Source: Nostoc carneum NIES-2107 | GTDB taxonomy: Bacteria > Cyanobacteriota > Cyanobacteriia > Cyanobacteriales > Nostocaceae | Assembly: GCA_002368155.1 (NCBI GenBank) | Contig: AP018180.1 | Coordinates: 2,451,947 to 2,515,946, forward strand | Direction: 5' to 3' | Length of the DNA: 64,000 nucleotides | In this document: in pieces, positions 55,572 through 64,000 of the stretch | How positions within the stretch are numbered: position 1 is the stretch's first letter | How the letters are laid out: each line of letters opens with the position of its first letter | Notes under the pieces: model-generated | What the model saw: only the letters and a program-made list of their open reading frames with translations | Databases searched by the model: none | What the model was told of the DNA's origin: nothing | Made by a program: the position numbers and the translations under genes

Positions 55572-56549
55572 CTAATGACCATTAACCATTGACTCTAGAG
55601 TTGCTGCATTCACTCCCAAATCTTGGATATGGGGTGCGAGAAACTCTGATGGGGATAAATCGGCTGGGTTAACCGCAATTGCTTGATGCAAGTCTTGCTT
55701 TTGAGCAATTTGGTTTTCTGTTAGCCAGCTGTCATACTCTTCCGGTGTGTGGACAATGACTTGCGATCGCATTGAGCCGTGATAACCGCCACACAGTTCT
55801 GTACAAACGATGGGATATGTACCTGTTTTAGTGGCGACGAAACGCAATTGTGTTGGTATTCCCGGAATTGCATCTTGTTTCACCCGAAATTGTGGCACCC
55901 AAAACGAGTGAATTACATCCTGTGCTGACAAGTTAAGTTGCACATCTGCACCAATGGGTACGTGTAATTCCCCAGTGGAAACACCTTCTTTGGGATAATC
56001 AAACAACCAAGCAAACTGCATCCCAGTCACATTCACAACTAAATCGGCTGCTTTATCTTGGGTTGTGGATGTTGCACCAATACCGATGGTAGGCGCTGCT
56101 GTAGATGCTAATGAATTATCCAGAGTTGCAGCAATTGCACTCCCTTTCATCTTAGCCACATGAGCCGCACCATGAGGATGTCCAGCCGGCTCCAAACCTC
56201 CCATCCGGTTAAACACATCTACACTGTAGATGCCCAAACAAACTACAATCAGCGTTGGGATAGCAGTCCAAAAAATTTCTAGGGGAACGTTACCTTCAAC
56301 CGGCGCACCATCGGTATTATCTCCCCGACGGCGACGGTACTTAACCAAGAAAATCACAATCGTTCCTTCTACTACCAAAAAAAGAGCGATCGCAATGGTA
56401 AACATGACATTGAAAAAACCATCTACCAAAGGCGCTTGCAGCGATGCTTCTACCGGCAGTAGAGAATGATGATTACCAATCCAAATGCTGATTGCTGTCA
56501 CAATAATGCCAGCAACCAGAGTCCATAGTGAAACAGGAATTTGTTCCAT
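55572..56549 (-). CDS. coxB: Heme-copper oxidase subunit II
   Basis: 325 residues. It takes electrons from cytochrome c or plastocyanin through a CuA centre. Two N-terminal membrane helices (about 8-27 and 45-71) are followed by a periplasmic/lumenal cupredoxin domain. The CuA ligands appear as CTELCGGYHGSM at about 249-260 (C249, C253, H257, M260), plus an earlier His in DVIHSFWVP. A C-terminal tail of 60 residues follows. First gene of the minus-strand cox set; its promoter lies in the spacer next to a large heptamer tract. Confidence 0.96.
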   Translation of the reverse strand: MEQIPVSLWTLVAGIIVTAISIWIGNHHSLLPVEASLQAPLVDGFFNVMFTIAIALFLVVEGTIVIFLVKYRRRRGDNTDGAPVEGNVPLEIFWTAIPTLIVVCLGIYSVDVFNRMGGLEPAGHPHGAAHVAKMKGSAIAATLDNSLASTAAPTIGIGATSTTQDKAADLVVNVTGMQFAWLFDYPKEGVSTGELHVPIGADVQLNLSAQDVIHSFWVPQFRVKQDAIPGIPTQLRFVATKTGTYPIVCTELCGGYHGSMRSQVIVHTPEEYDSWLTENQIAQKQDLHQAIAVNPADLSPSEFLAPHIQDLGVNAATLESMVNGH

Positions 56550-56574
56550 ACATACTACCTGCTCTGTAAATGCT

Positions 56575-56740
56575 GGGATTGGGGATTGGGTACTGGGGAT
56601 TGGGGATTGGGTACTGGGGATTGGGTATTGAGTATTGGTTACTAGAGATTAGAAATTAATTTCTCATATTCCCCAGTCCCTAGTCCCTATTCACCAGTCC
56701 CCAGTCCCTACCCCCCAGTCCCTAGTCACCAGTCCCCATT
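56575..56740. repeat. Large heptamer tandem tract (GGGGATT, GGGTACT, CCCTAGT)
   Basis: Units GGGGATT and GGGTACT on the left and CCCCAGT, CCCTAGT on the right. It lies within 30 bases of the coxB start. Part of an 821-base spacer (56550-57370) without a gene. Confidence 0.85.
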
Positions 56741-57110
56741 TTGTCTCTCATTATGTTTGTAACTTACCCCTATAAAAATTGGGGGAATTTTCCAAATGTC
56801 TTCACATCCTTTACCCCAAAATTTTAAAACTATATCTTTGTTTTGATGACAAAAAAGACTATGATTTGTACCAAAAGCTATTCATAGCTAGCGCTTTTGG
56901 CTCTAATATTAATTTAACTGTCTAAGCCGCAATTATGGATTTGTTAATAGATAACAGTTTGCTATTTACAATATTGTTTACTACGAACTTTTTGCCAATT
57001 TCGATTCAAAATCTCTTGTTGCACAGCATAAATAACTACATAGTATTCAATCACCCGTAGTTAACAGTAAGTAAAATGCTATACGAATTTGAAAAAAGAA
57101 TGCGACAGAT

Positions 57111-57137
57111 TGTAGGGGCAAGGCAGTGCCTTGCCCT
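57111..57137. repeat. Dispersed palindrome TGTAGGGGCAAGGC
   Basis: GGGCAAGGCA pairs with TGCCTTGCCC; relative of 9748-9771 and 26077-26105. Confidence 0.8.
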
Positions 57138-57195
57138 CTAGAATATATTGATGTGTCGCAAACATTATTTGATTTGGTATTACTTGAAAAGATTT

Positions 57196-57228
57196 AGATC
57201 CCCGACTTCTTAAAGAAGTCGGGGATCT
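57196..57228. repeat. Dispersed palindrome AGATCCCCGACTT, copy 3
   Basis: AGATCCCCGACTTCTT and its complement around one base. It lies 143 bases after the fdxB stop on the side transcription would continue. Confidence 0.85.
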
Positions 57229-57309
57229 GAACAGCAAAGTTATGGATAGAGATTTATACCCCATCCATAACTAAATGACCTTGAAAGGTCTGATAATACA
57301 CCTCTTTTG

Positions 57310-57366
57310 AATTACGAATTACGTAGCGCTTTGCGCTTCCCGCAGGGTATTACGAATTACGAATTC
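57310..57366. repeat. AATTACG heptamers interrupted by another repeat
   Basis: AATTACG copies flank a 24-base TAGCGCTTTGCGCTTCCCGC-type dyad element, which appears to have landed within the tract. It ends at the fdxB 3' end. Confidence 0.75.
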
Positions 57367-57370
57367 ATAA

Positions 57371-57664
57371 TTAATTATTCAATGGAGCGTGGGTGTAGCA
57401 ATTTTTAGGACAAATACGAGAGCAAGCTTCGCAACCAATACAGTTGTCAGGGTTAGCAACAACCATTACCTTGCGTTCAATTTCTTCATCATCTTCATCT
57501 TCAACAAATTCGCCTTCTTCGTTGAGCGCTTTCAAATCAAGCACACTATACCCGCAGGCTTTCATGCATCTGCCACAGCCGATACATTTATCCTTATCGA
57601 TTGATTGGGCGAATTTGGGAGTCCAAGTTTTACCTCCAAAGGTCAATCCTGTTAGTTGTGCCAT
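57371..57664 (-). CDS. fdxB: Ferredoxin III, nif-specific (2[4Fe-4S])
   Basis: 97 residues. Two 4Fe-4S motifs: [11 protein letters not shown] at 27-37 and [15 protein letters not shown] at 75-89. An acidic insert ([14 protein letters not shown], about 51-64) separates the clusters, which is typical of the nif-linked ferredoxin III family. It should supply electrons in nitrogen fixation. Divergent from the cnfR gene, with a 1.16 kb region between. In other Nostocales fdxB is also a neighbour of cnfR/patB (recollection). Confidence 0.9.
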   Translation of the reverse strand: MAQLTGLTFGGKTWTPKFAQSIDKDKCIGCGRCMKACGYSVLDLKALNEEGEFVEDEDDEEIERKVMVVANPDNCIGCEACSRICPKNCYTHAPLNN

Positions 57665-58825
57665 GAATAAATCCTCGGCAATTGTGCCTACAAATATGTT
57701 TGTGCTTTAATCGTTATCCTAACTTAATCTTAATAGTCTATTTTTGCTAATAAACAATGTTTTTTGCATCATCAAAGTTTTATGACTTATATCAAGTATT
57801 ACTTGTTTTTTAATTGACTTTTTTAATTGCAATATTTTGCCAACTATGATTCTCGAATTATCTTTTCCCTACTTTTAGGCTTTGATAAATAAACCTCGAA
57901 ATCAAATGATTTCGCACAGCCTAATGTGCTTGTACGGCTGAAAATCCATAAACCAAATATAGATATTAATAAAATATAAAATCAACTAACAGATTTTTTT
58001 GTGAGTATATAAACATGGTATTTATACAATTCATGTCATTGTCAAATCAAGATTTTTTTTGCTAATTCAGAAAACCTTGAGATAACAGTGCTGAGAGATA
58101 CAGATAGCTCTGATATTGAAAGCGATCACCCAGATAACTAAAATAGTTATTATCTCAATCTTTTTACCATAATCTGAAATTAGCAGTTGATACAAATGCA
58201 AATAAAACAAATGTAATTATTGCACATTAAACCAAATTATCTGGCAAGCTTGATTTACGAAAAGAACTGTAATCATGATTGCAGACCATAAAGTAATGTA
58301 AAATATTAAAATTATTAATAAATAAGTTGCATACCATTAAAAGTAAGGTCTCATGTTCGAGCAAAACAGTTTGGCTAAGATTTTAAGGTCAAAGAAAATC
58401 TATCTTCTGAATCTCTAAAACTAAAGTTGCTAAAAAACAGTCCTAAGCTCATTGTGAACAAATTTATCAATATGATTATGAAATTTATAGTTAATAAAGA
58501 AATAAATTATGGCGCGTCTGGATTGTAAATTTATGCATTAAGGCTGTCATTGTTTATTAGTCATTAGTTATTTGTGGTTACAAAGCACGAATGACCAATG
58601 ACGACCCTGACAAATCAATATCCAATTTAAGCGCGTAATAGCTGAACAAGAGGCTCAGGCGAAAAGCCTTAAATAGCTTCCAAATGGATGCAATTTCTCA
58701 AACAAGAAACAATTTTCTTGTTAGCAAAATAATTTGGTGGCGAGTCGCAAATCTCATTCAAAGAGAGGGTACATCCTGGGGAGACTTGAGCCAAACATCT
58801 CAACGAGTATAGTTGGAAGTGCATT
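57665..58825. other. 1.16-kb divergent regulatory region of fdxB and cnfR
   Basis: AT-rich, without any coding frame. It contains hairpins GAAATCAAATGATTTC near 57897 and AACAAGAA...TTCTTGTT at 58701-58722. I looked for GTA-N8-TAC (NtcA-type) sites and found no clear one. This long leader suggests regulated expression. GGAAG precedes the cnfR ATG. Confidence 0.6.
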
Positions 58826-60418
58826 ATGCCGTATACAATTCCTAACAACAGTTGCGTTGGATGTGACAATTGCCGACCCCAATGTCCGACGGGTGCAATC
58901 AAAATCGAAAACAACGAATATTGGATCGATCCTTGTCTTTGTAACGATTGTGAGGGTTATTATCCCGAACCGCAATGTGTAGCCGCCTGTCCCATCAAAT
59001 CACCAATTCCGTGGCAAGCAAAAAAGGGGAGATGTAAAGTAGAACCAAGAGATGCTACCAGCCCAGATTTATTTTCTAATGGCAAAAATAACGCCTTTGC
59101 TTCAGCAATTGTGATTTGGGAAGCTTGTAACGTCTTAGCACAGCGTACTTCCTTACATTGGGAAATCGATGAAGCTGGGTATTTATCCTATAGTAGACAA
59201 GTTAATCAAGGTAGAGGTGCGATCGCATTTCATATCCAAGATGCATTGAATAATAGCACTCGCACTACAGATATTGCAGCAATTGAGGCTTTAGATATTA
59301 GAGCCGCTTGCATCCATCTGATTTTTGCAGCTCATGCGACAGCCGTAGAACAACCTTGGGAGCAAGAGTTTTCAATTGACGAACGCCAACTAGAGAAATA
59401 TTTAGGCCTAGAAAAACGCAAAGACTTAAGCAAAAATGCCAAACTCGCCTTAATGAAAAACATAGTGCAGCAAGCTTGCTCACTGATAATTTCCATAGAC
59501 TGGCCCCAACAAGGTAGAGTCAATGGCTTTTCCATCGCCGGCACACGCTTATGGCATTTAGTAGATATTGAACACTACTTTCAAGAAGATAAGCAAGGAT
59601 GCAAATACTTAGTGGGGTTGACTTTTAAAGTTAAAGCCGGAATTTGGGCACAGCATTTCTTAAATAAACAAGGATGTAAAGAACGCACCGCCTTCTATCA
59701 ATATGGAATTTTGCCAAAAACTCTGCTCACAACTATTATGAGCATTTGGCAACAACATGAAGGTGCAGCCAGACTGATGCTGTGGTTGCTGTTTAAAACC
59801 AAAATGGGACGAGAACAACGCATTACCGTCCCCACCTTACTACGTGTAGCTTACGGTGAAGCCAAAGTCACCTCAGCATCCAGACAAAGAGAAGAACGCA
59901 AACGTCTGCTGCGAACCTTTGAAAGCGACTTAGAAATGCTTAATCACTATGGCATTAAACCTATATTTGACCCAGTTACCTACCCAATAGAAATTCAACC
60001 ATTGTGGGCAAAATTAATTGATGTCCCCGAAGATCCAGAAGCAGCTTTAGAATTTTGGACAAATGATGGTAACGGCGAATCCAGGCTAACAGACACAGGC
60101 CCCCGTGGTAAATGGAATCTGCTGATGAATGCGCGGATTCTATCCTTTGAGTTACCCACAGAATGGGAGCAACAAACTGCAGACTCCGACAAAAAACCAC
60201 GGCGTAACGTTAATAGAACCAAGAGAAAACCCAAAATCACAGGCGACTTGCTTGGCGAACAGATTTTAGCAGCGCGAAAAAATCTCAACCTCTCCCAGCG
60301 AGAATTGGCAAAGTTGACAGGAAAAAGCCAAAGCTGGATTCGCGATATCGAAAATGGGCGTTTAAAAGTCAAGTTAGAAGACCAAGCGCTATTGCGGAAA
60401 GTACTGAATATGGCTTAA
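58826..60418 (+). CDS. cnfR: CnfR/PatB-type transcription regulator (ferredoxin domain plus HTH)
   Basis: 530 residues. The N-terminal ferredoxin-like domain has Cys10, 13, 16 and 20 (CVGCDNCRPQC) and Cys37, 39, 42, 51 and 55 (CLCNDC, CVAAC). A long middle domain of unknown fold is followed by a C-terminal XRE-type helix-turn-helix, AARKNLNLSQRELAKLTGKSQSWIRDIENG (about 482-511). This is the architecture of CnfR (PatB in heterocystous strains), which switches on nif genes under low oxygen; the clusters are presumed oxygen sensors. The neighbour fdxB agrees with that role. Full length. Confidence 0.93.
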   Translation: MPYTIPNNSCVGCDNCRPQCPTGAIKIENNEYWIDPCLCNDCEGYYPEPQCVAACPIKSPIPWQAKKGRCKVEPRDATSPDLFSNGKNNAFASAIVIWEACNVLAQRTSLHWEIDEAGYLSYSRQVNQGRGAIAFHIQDALNNSTRTTDIAAIEALDIRAACIHLIFAAHATAVEQPWEQEFSIDERQLEKYLGLEKRKDLSKNAKLALMKNIVQQACSLIISIDWPQQGRVNGFSIAGTRLWHLVDIEHYFQEDKQGCKYLVGLTFKVKAGIWAQHFLNKQGCKERTAFYQYGILPKTLLTTIMSIWQQHEGAARLMLWLLFKTKMGREQRITVPTLLRVAYGEAKVTSASRQREERKRLLRTFESDLEMLNHYGIKPIFDPVTYPIEIQPLWAKLIDVPEDPEAALEFWTNDGNGESRLTDTGPRGKWNLLMNARILSFELPTEWEQQTADSDKKPRRNVNRTKRKPKITGDLLGEQILAARKNLNLSQRELAKLTGKSQSWIRDIENGRLKVKLEDQALLRKVLNMA

Positions 60419-60429
60419 TAGATTAGTGC

Positions 60430-60622
60430 AATCTTGCTGTGATGCCATAACATCGCCCTGTTATGTTAATGCATCGTCATGTTATGCCATAACATCGGTC
60501 TGTTATATTAATACGTCGGCACGTTATGGCATAACATCGCTCTGTTATATCAATACGTTGCCATGTTATGCCATAACATCGCTCTGTTATATTAATGCAT
60601 CGACCTGCAATTGAATTGCATA
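60430..60622. repeat. 21-bp tandem repeat array, paired-unit type
   Basis: About nine units of 21 bases in register from about 60428, such as AACATCGCCCTGTTATGTTA followed by TGCATCGTCATGTTATGCCA. Alternate units differ, giving a 42-base higher-order period. It lies 11 bases after the cnfR stop and runs to the end of the ATPase-nuclease gene. One frame reads CYAITSL/CYINTSP repeats but has no other sign of being a gene. Confidence 0.9.
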
Positions 60623-60623
60623 G

Positions 60624-62231
60624 TCATGCACGAATCACAGTAATAGTACGCTGATTTTGGGTCACAACAACCTGCGTTGACAAACGTTCTTCAATTGGTA
60701 ATGCATTTTTCCGTCTATCAAATATCAATAGCCAGCCAAAATCCAATCCCAAACGTGCTAAATAAGATTCTAATTGCTCTATCCCTTCAGTTTGAGGATC
60801 GCGCTTTTTCTCGCGCCATACTTTTAATTCGATACCTAACGTCACACTTCTATATCGCAAACATAAATCCATTCTGTCACTACCAATTGCATATTCTCGC
60901 TCCAGGGTTCCACCACCATTAACAACACGATGCAAGAAAGCCATTAATACTAAATGAGGCGCGATTTCATGGTAAACAGCGCTACCAAGTAACGGTTCTC
61001 CATGTTGTCGCCAAAATTTGATAAACGCTTCTAACAACGCATCTGTATTTAATTCTCCTGACTGAGCTAACCAACTGGGGCTAATGTGAGGTAAACTATC
61101 TTGAGTTCCTTGCACTAAAACGCGGGGAATGACTTCGCGGTAAATCGGGTTAGAAATAACCAACCCCCCCGCAGGATCGCGTCGCAATAATCCTAAATCG
61201 ATTAAATATTGACGGTCATCGGCTGGAGTATCCCCTAATGCCAGTCCTGCTAACATTGGTTCGATGATGTTTTTGACTCGTTTTTCTCTGAGTTTTTCTG
61301 CTAGAGAATCGAGATGAGTATCTTGACGAGCAATTAATATTTCCTTAGCTTGTAAAATATGCTCTTTGGTAATAGTAATACTTCTATCCTTAACCAGTTT
61401 TTCCACAACTTCCTTAGCCAGCGCATTAACTAACCAAGGTTGTCCCTGAGTCAAATCAAAGGCTGTTTGTGTTGCTTGCGGGCTGAAAATTTGTCCCGTT
61501 TCTTGGGTATGTTGCTGGTATAGTTCTTCTACCTCTGTGGCGTAAAAATTTCTCAGGGTGATGGAACTGACTTTGATATTAAAAGGGCTAGCTGTATTTA
61601 ATCTGTCACCCTTCGGGTTCAACAGTTTGCTTATGCCGGGGAACCCGTCCACCGCAACTGTTTCACTACCACCAGATGCAACCTTGTAATCCCGGACATC
61701 GCGCAAGCCAATTAAACCAACAGACGAGGGAAAGTTCTCTGGACGATTGGGATAACCATCTCGTAACTGTCGCAACACCGAAATTAGAGTTTGGTCTTGT
61801 AAGGAATCAATTTCATCGATCAATATTACCAAAGGTCTAGGTGAAACCTGCGCCCAAGCTTGTAAACTAGCTTTAATTCTCTGTCCTGGTTCCTCATAAA
61901 CCCAAGTTGGAGGTTGTAAATCCTGCGGTAAGCGGATGGAAGTTGTATCACGCCAACTTCCCAAAATCGCTAATTCTGCCGCACTGGGGTCATGATTAAA
62001 TGCGCTTCCCACTTCTGCGGATACCATAACTGCGGTATAACGTCCACTGGCGGTAAGTTGTTGCGCTAGTGCTAGCATTGCGGTAGTTTTACCTGTTTGT
62101 CGCGGTGCGTGAACGACAAAATAACTCTCTTGTTCGATTAGCACCTCCAAGTCAGGTAGCCGACTGGTAGCGGATAGCATGTAGTGTTTGTCGGGGTTAC
62201 AGGGCCCAGCAGTGTTGAACCAGCGAGACAT
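60624..62231 (-). CDS. AAA-type ATPase fused to a PD-(D/E)XK nuclease-like domain
   Basis: 535 residues from ATG 62231; an in-frame GTG lies at 62255. P-loop ATPase: Walker A HAPRQTGKTT near residues 42-51, Walker B LVILIDEIDSLQD near 135-147. A helical middle (STAND/ORC-like, with LTQGQPWLVNALAKEVVEKL) follows. The C-terminal 95 residues carry D (MDLCL), E-L-K (LGIELKVW) and a Q (GIEQLESYLARLG) in PD-(D/E)XK order. Such ATPase-nuclease proteins are common and abundant in cyanobacteria and archaea, function unproven. 21-bp repeat arrays border both ends, suggesting a mobile or defence unit. Confidence 0.85.
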   Translation of the reverse strand: MSRWFNTAGPCNPDKHYMLSATSRLPDLEVLIEQESYFVVHAPRQTGKTTAMLALAQQLTASGRYTAVMVSAEVGSAFNHDPSAAELAILGSWRDTTSIRLPQDLQPPTWVYEEPGQRIKASLQAWAQVSPRPLVILIDEIDSLQDQTLISVLRQLRDGYPNRPENFPSSVGLIGLRDVRDYKVASGGSETVAVDGFPGISKLLNPKGDRLNTASPFNIKVSSITLRNFYATEVEELYQQHTQETGQIFSPQATQTAFDLTQGQPWLVNALAKEVVEKLVKDRSITITKEHILQAKEILIARQDTHLDSLAEKLREKRVKNIIEPMLAGLALGDTPADDRQYLIDLGLLRRDPAGGLVISNPIYREVIPRVLVQGTQDSLPHISPSWLAQSGELNTDALLEAFIKFWRQHGEPLLGSAVYHEIAPHLVLMAFLHRVVNGGGTLEREYAIGSDRMDLCLRYRSVTLGIELKVWREKKRDPQTEGIEQLESYLARLGLDFGWLLIFDRRKNALPIEERLSTQVVVTQNQRTITVIRA

Positions 62232-62292
62232 GAAATGTTGGCGGATAGCGGACACTTTGAGTTTAGACGATTTTGGAGTTGGGGATGGGAAG

Positions 62293-62418
62293 ACAATACT
62301 TTTCGGTTAAGGGGAAAAGGGGAATGGGAAAAGGGAAAGAAACAACCTTTCACCTTTAACTTTGAACCTTTTTCCCAAAAGCTATTTTGAGTTCAAAACA
62401 CTTAACCGAGTAGTATTG
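62293..62418. repeat. MITE-like element, copy 3 of 3
   Basis: CAATACTTTTCGGTTAAGG left end and CTTAACCGAGTAGTATTG right end, with the same purine/pyrimidine interior as at 472 and 53238. It lies in the promoter side of the ATPase-nuclease gene. Confidence 0.8.
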
Positions 62419-62446
62419 GATTTAGTAACATCTGGCATTTTGGCGA

Positions 62447-62564
62447 AACATCGCCGTGCTATCTCAACGCAAGCCGATGCAATGTTAATGTATTGCCTTA
62501 CATTGTTAATGCATTGCCCTACATTGCCAATGTATTGGTTTACATTGTTAATGCATTGCCCTGC
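62447..62564. repeat. 21-bp tandem repeat array, second flank
   Basis: Five to six units of 21 bases (AACATCGCCGTGCTATCTCA, then TGTATTGCCTTACATTGTTA-like units). The first unit resembles the array at 60430 at AACATCGCC and the later ones at GTTAATGCAT. The whole spacer 62232-62732 has only this and the MITE-like copy. Confidence 0.85.
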
Positions 62565-62732
62565 AAAAATTTAACTTGCCTGTGAGACCCTGGAATTTTG
62601 AAGCTGTCTTGAGTTGAGGAATTGGCGATCGCAATTTTACATATAGAAAATGAAAATTAACAGTATATTTTCGGAAATACGTAACAATAGTTTTGTATAA
62701 ACTAGCTAAGAAGCCTTGTTACGAGGTATTTG

Positions 62733-64000
62733 ATGACACTAGATTTACAAAAGTTTTATCAGGCGTGTAACCCTAGCAAAACCTTGGCAGTGGAGAACGC
62801 CGAGGATCGGAAATACTATATTGATTTCTCTTCAGTTCGTGGTGGCAAAATTATTGATGAGTTAAAAGAGAACATCATCTTTTTTTCACCTAATGAGCCT
62901 ACCTGTGAATTATTTACAGGTCACATTGGTTGCGGTAAGTCTACGGAATTACTCAGACTCAAAGCTGAATTAGAAGCAGCTGGCTTTCATGTGGTTTATT
63001 TTGAGTCGAGTCAAGACTTAGAAATGGGTGATGTTGATATTGGAGATATTTTACTCGCGATCGCCCGCCGAGTGAGTGAAAGTCTCGATAGCTTAGAAAA
63101 ATTAGATATGCCTGAACCCCAAGGATTGAAAAGAATTCTGCAAGGAGCCGCTAAACTGTTGATGACAGAAATTGAGGTTTCAGCAGAAGCCACAATTCCT
63201 GGTATTGCTAAAGTTGCAGCTAGCACTGATGGGAAGTTTTCTGCGGAAGCCACAATTTTAGGTATAGGAGAACTAAAAGCCAGCGAGAAAGAAGGAGTAT
63301 CACTGGTAGCCGCAGGTATTGGCAAGATTTCTGCCAAAGCCAAAAATAGTCCTGAACTTCGCAGCAAATTGAGAGAATATCTTGGCCCCCGCACCAAAGG
63401 TATTTTAGATGTCATTAACGAAGAATTGCTGCTACCTGCCACAACGCAACTCCAACAACGGGATAAAAAAGGATTAGTGGTAATTGTTGATAATCTTGAT
63501 CGCGTTGAGACTACTGCTAAATCTTGGGGACGACCGCAGCCAGAATATCTATTTATAGATCGGGGAGAACAATTAACTCAACTTAAGTGCCATGTATTGT
63601 ACACCATGCCTTTAGAGTTGATGTTTTCTAATGACTTGAGTCGGCTAACACAGCGATTTACGGTGCATCCAAAAGTATTACCAATGGTGCCAGTAAAATT
63701 ACGTGATGGTAGCGAATGTAGTGAAGGTATGGCACTATTGCGACAAATGGTGTTAGCAAGAGCTTTTCCCGAAGTAGAACCGGAAAAGAGACTGGCTTTA
63801 ATTACAGAGGTATTTGATACACCAGACACATTAAATCGATTATGCTGTGTCAGTGGTGGTCATGTTCGTGAATTACTCAGGCTACTCAACGACTGGATTA
63901 AAAAGGAACGAAAATTACCTTTGTCTGGTGAAACTTTAGAAACTGTGATTAGAGCTTATTGTAATCAAATGACTTTAGCTATCACAGATAACGAGTGGGA
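62733..64000 (+). CDS. P-loop ATPase, 3' partial at the window edge
   Basis: 422 complete codons from ATG 62733, open to the last base, so the stop lies outside. GAGGT precedes the start by 7 bases. Walker A GHIGCGKST near residues 63-71; Walker B-like LVVIVDNLDRV near 248-258. Between them is an Ala/Lys-rich stretch with three similar pieces (SAEATIPGIAKVAAS, SAEATILGIGELKAS, VAAGIGKISAKAK), probably amphipathic helices. The later part has TLNRLCCVSGGHVRELLRLL, as in STAND or KAP-like NTPases. Likely a regulatory or defence ATPase. It belongs to no evident operon here. Confidence 0.8.
   Translation, partial: MTLDLQKFYQACNPSKTLAVENAEDRKYYIDFSSVRGGKIIDELKENIIFFSPNEPTCELFTGHIGCGKSTELLRLKAELEAAGFHVVYFESSQDLEMGDVDIGDILLAIARRVSESLDSLEKLDMPEPQGLKRILQGAAKLLMTEIEVSAEATIPGIAKVAASTDGKFSAEATILGIGELKASEKEGVSLVAAGIGKISAKAKNSPELRSKLREYLGPRTKGILDVINEELLLPATTQLQQRDKKGLVVIVDNLDRVETTAKSWGRPQPEYLFIDRGEQLTQLKCHVLYTMPLELMFSNDLSRLTQRFTVHPKVLPMVPVKLRDGSECSEGMALLRQMVLARAFPEVEPEKRLALITEVFDTPDTLNRLCCVSGGHVRELLRLLNDWIKKERKLPLSGETLETVIRAYCNQMTLAITDNEW

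Noticed and set aside
57079-57264. 61-residue ORF in the coxB-fdxB spacer
   Set aside because: It is made of two dispersed palindromes (57111 and 57196) and AT-rich spacer.
60426-60614. 62-residue ORF of CYAITSL/CYINTSP repeats
   Set aside because: It results from the 21-bp tandem array, which stays in frame because 21 is a multiple of three. No Shine-Dalgarno sequence and no relation to known proteins.

Overview
The window looks like a chromosomal piece of a filamentous, probably nitrogen-fixing, heterocyst-type cyanobacterium of the Nostoc/Calothrix/Tolypothrix kind. The reasons are a petC-petA pair, a coxB-coxA-coxC oxidase set, a nif-type ferredoxin (fdxB) beside a CnfR/PatB-type nif regulator, a nitrogenase-associated ArsC-like protein, many GCGATCGC (HIP1) octamers (for example near 4537, 17197 and 50336), and short tandem heptamer repeats typical of heterocystous genomes. 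I saw no tRNA, rRNA or CRISPR array.

Layout. 1-8.2 kb: the end of a small membrane protein gene, an AAA ATPase with a conflict-system type N-terminus, a pentapeptide-repeat protein, and a 1537-residue vWA/propeller/fibrous-repeat protein. 8.5-20.5 kb: a Gfo/Idh/MocA oxidoreductase converging on one very large hybrid NRPS-PKS gene whose N-terminus is a family 2 glycosyltransferase fused to half a condensation domain. Its signature residues predict Thr, malonyl and Pro incorporation. 21.6-25.9 kb: petC-petA, DUF3067, a 2OG-Fe(II) oxygenase and a stand-alone GAF protein. 26.7-29.2 kb: a UvrD-like helicase interrupted in frame by heptamer repeats. 29.6-35.1 kb: a MarR / membrane-fusion protein / two MFS efflux cluster with matching putative operators. 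35.2-41.1 kb: a GT39 glycosyltransferase, a methyltransferase, an LLM flavoenzyme and several small unknowns. 42.3-43.3 kb: cysK behind a 1.2 kb leader with repeated TTTGTACTCAA boxes.

43.5-50 kb is the most interesting accessory region. Tandem 21-bp repeats are followed by a REP-associated transposase between about 130-bp inverted repeats. Next come two divergent caspase-FGE paralogues, one preceded by a Pepco-domain gene. Their C-terminal ends have the make-up of variable regions of diversity-generating retroelements, but no reverse transcriptase or template repeat is evident here. 50-60.4 kb carries the nitrogenase-associated protein, a cysteine-dioxygenase-like cupin, the cox operon, fdxB and cnfR. 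60.4-64 kb has an ATPase/PD-(D/E)XK fusion flanked by related 21-bp repeats, and an ATPase gene cut by the window edge.

How the parts may work together: petCA and cox supply electron transport, while fdxB, CnfR and the nitrogenase-associated protein point to diazotrophy. The MarR-EmrA-EmrB-like set is a self-contained inducible export system. The ATPase, caspase, Pepco and vWA genes fit defence or self/non-self recognition functions. Several families of dispersed palindromes, two MITE-like elements and heptamer tracts fill most of the spacers. Everything here is read from sequence by eye; homology assignments are from recognised motifs, not database searches.
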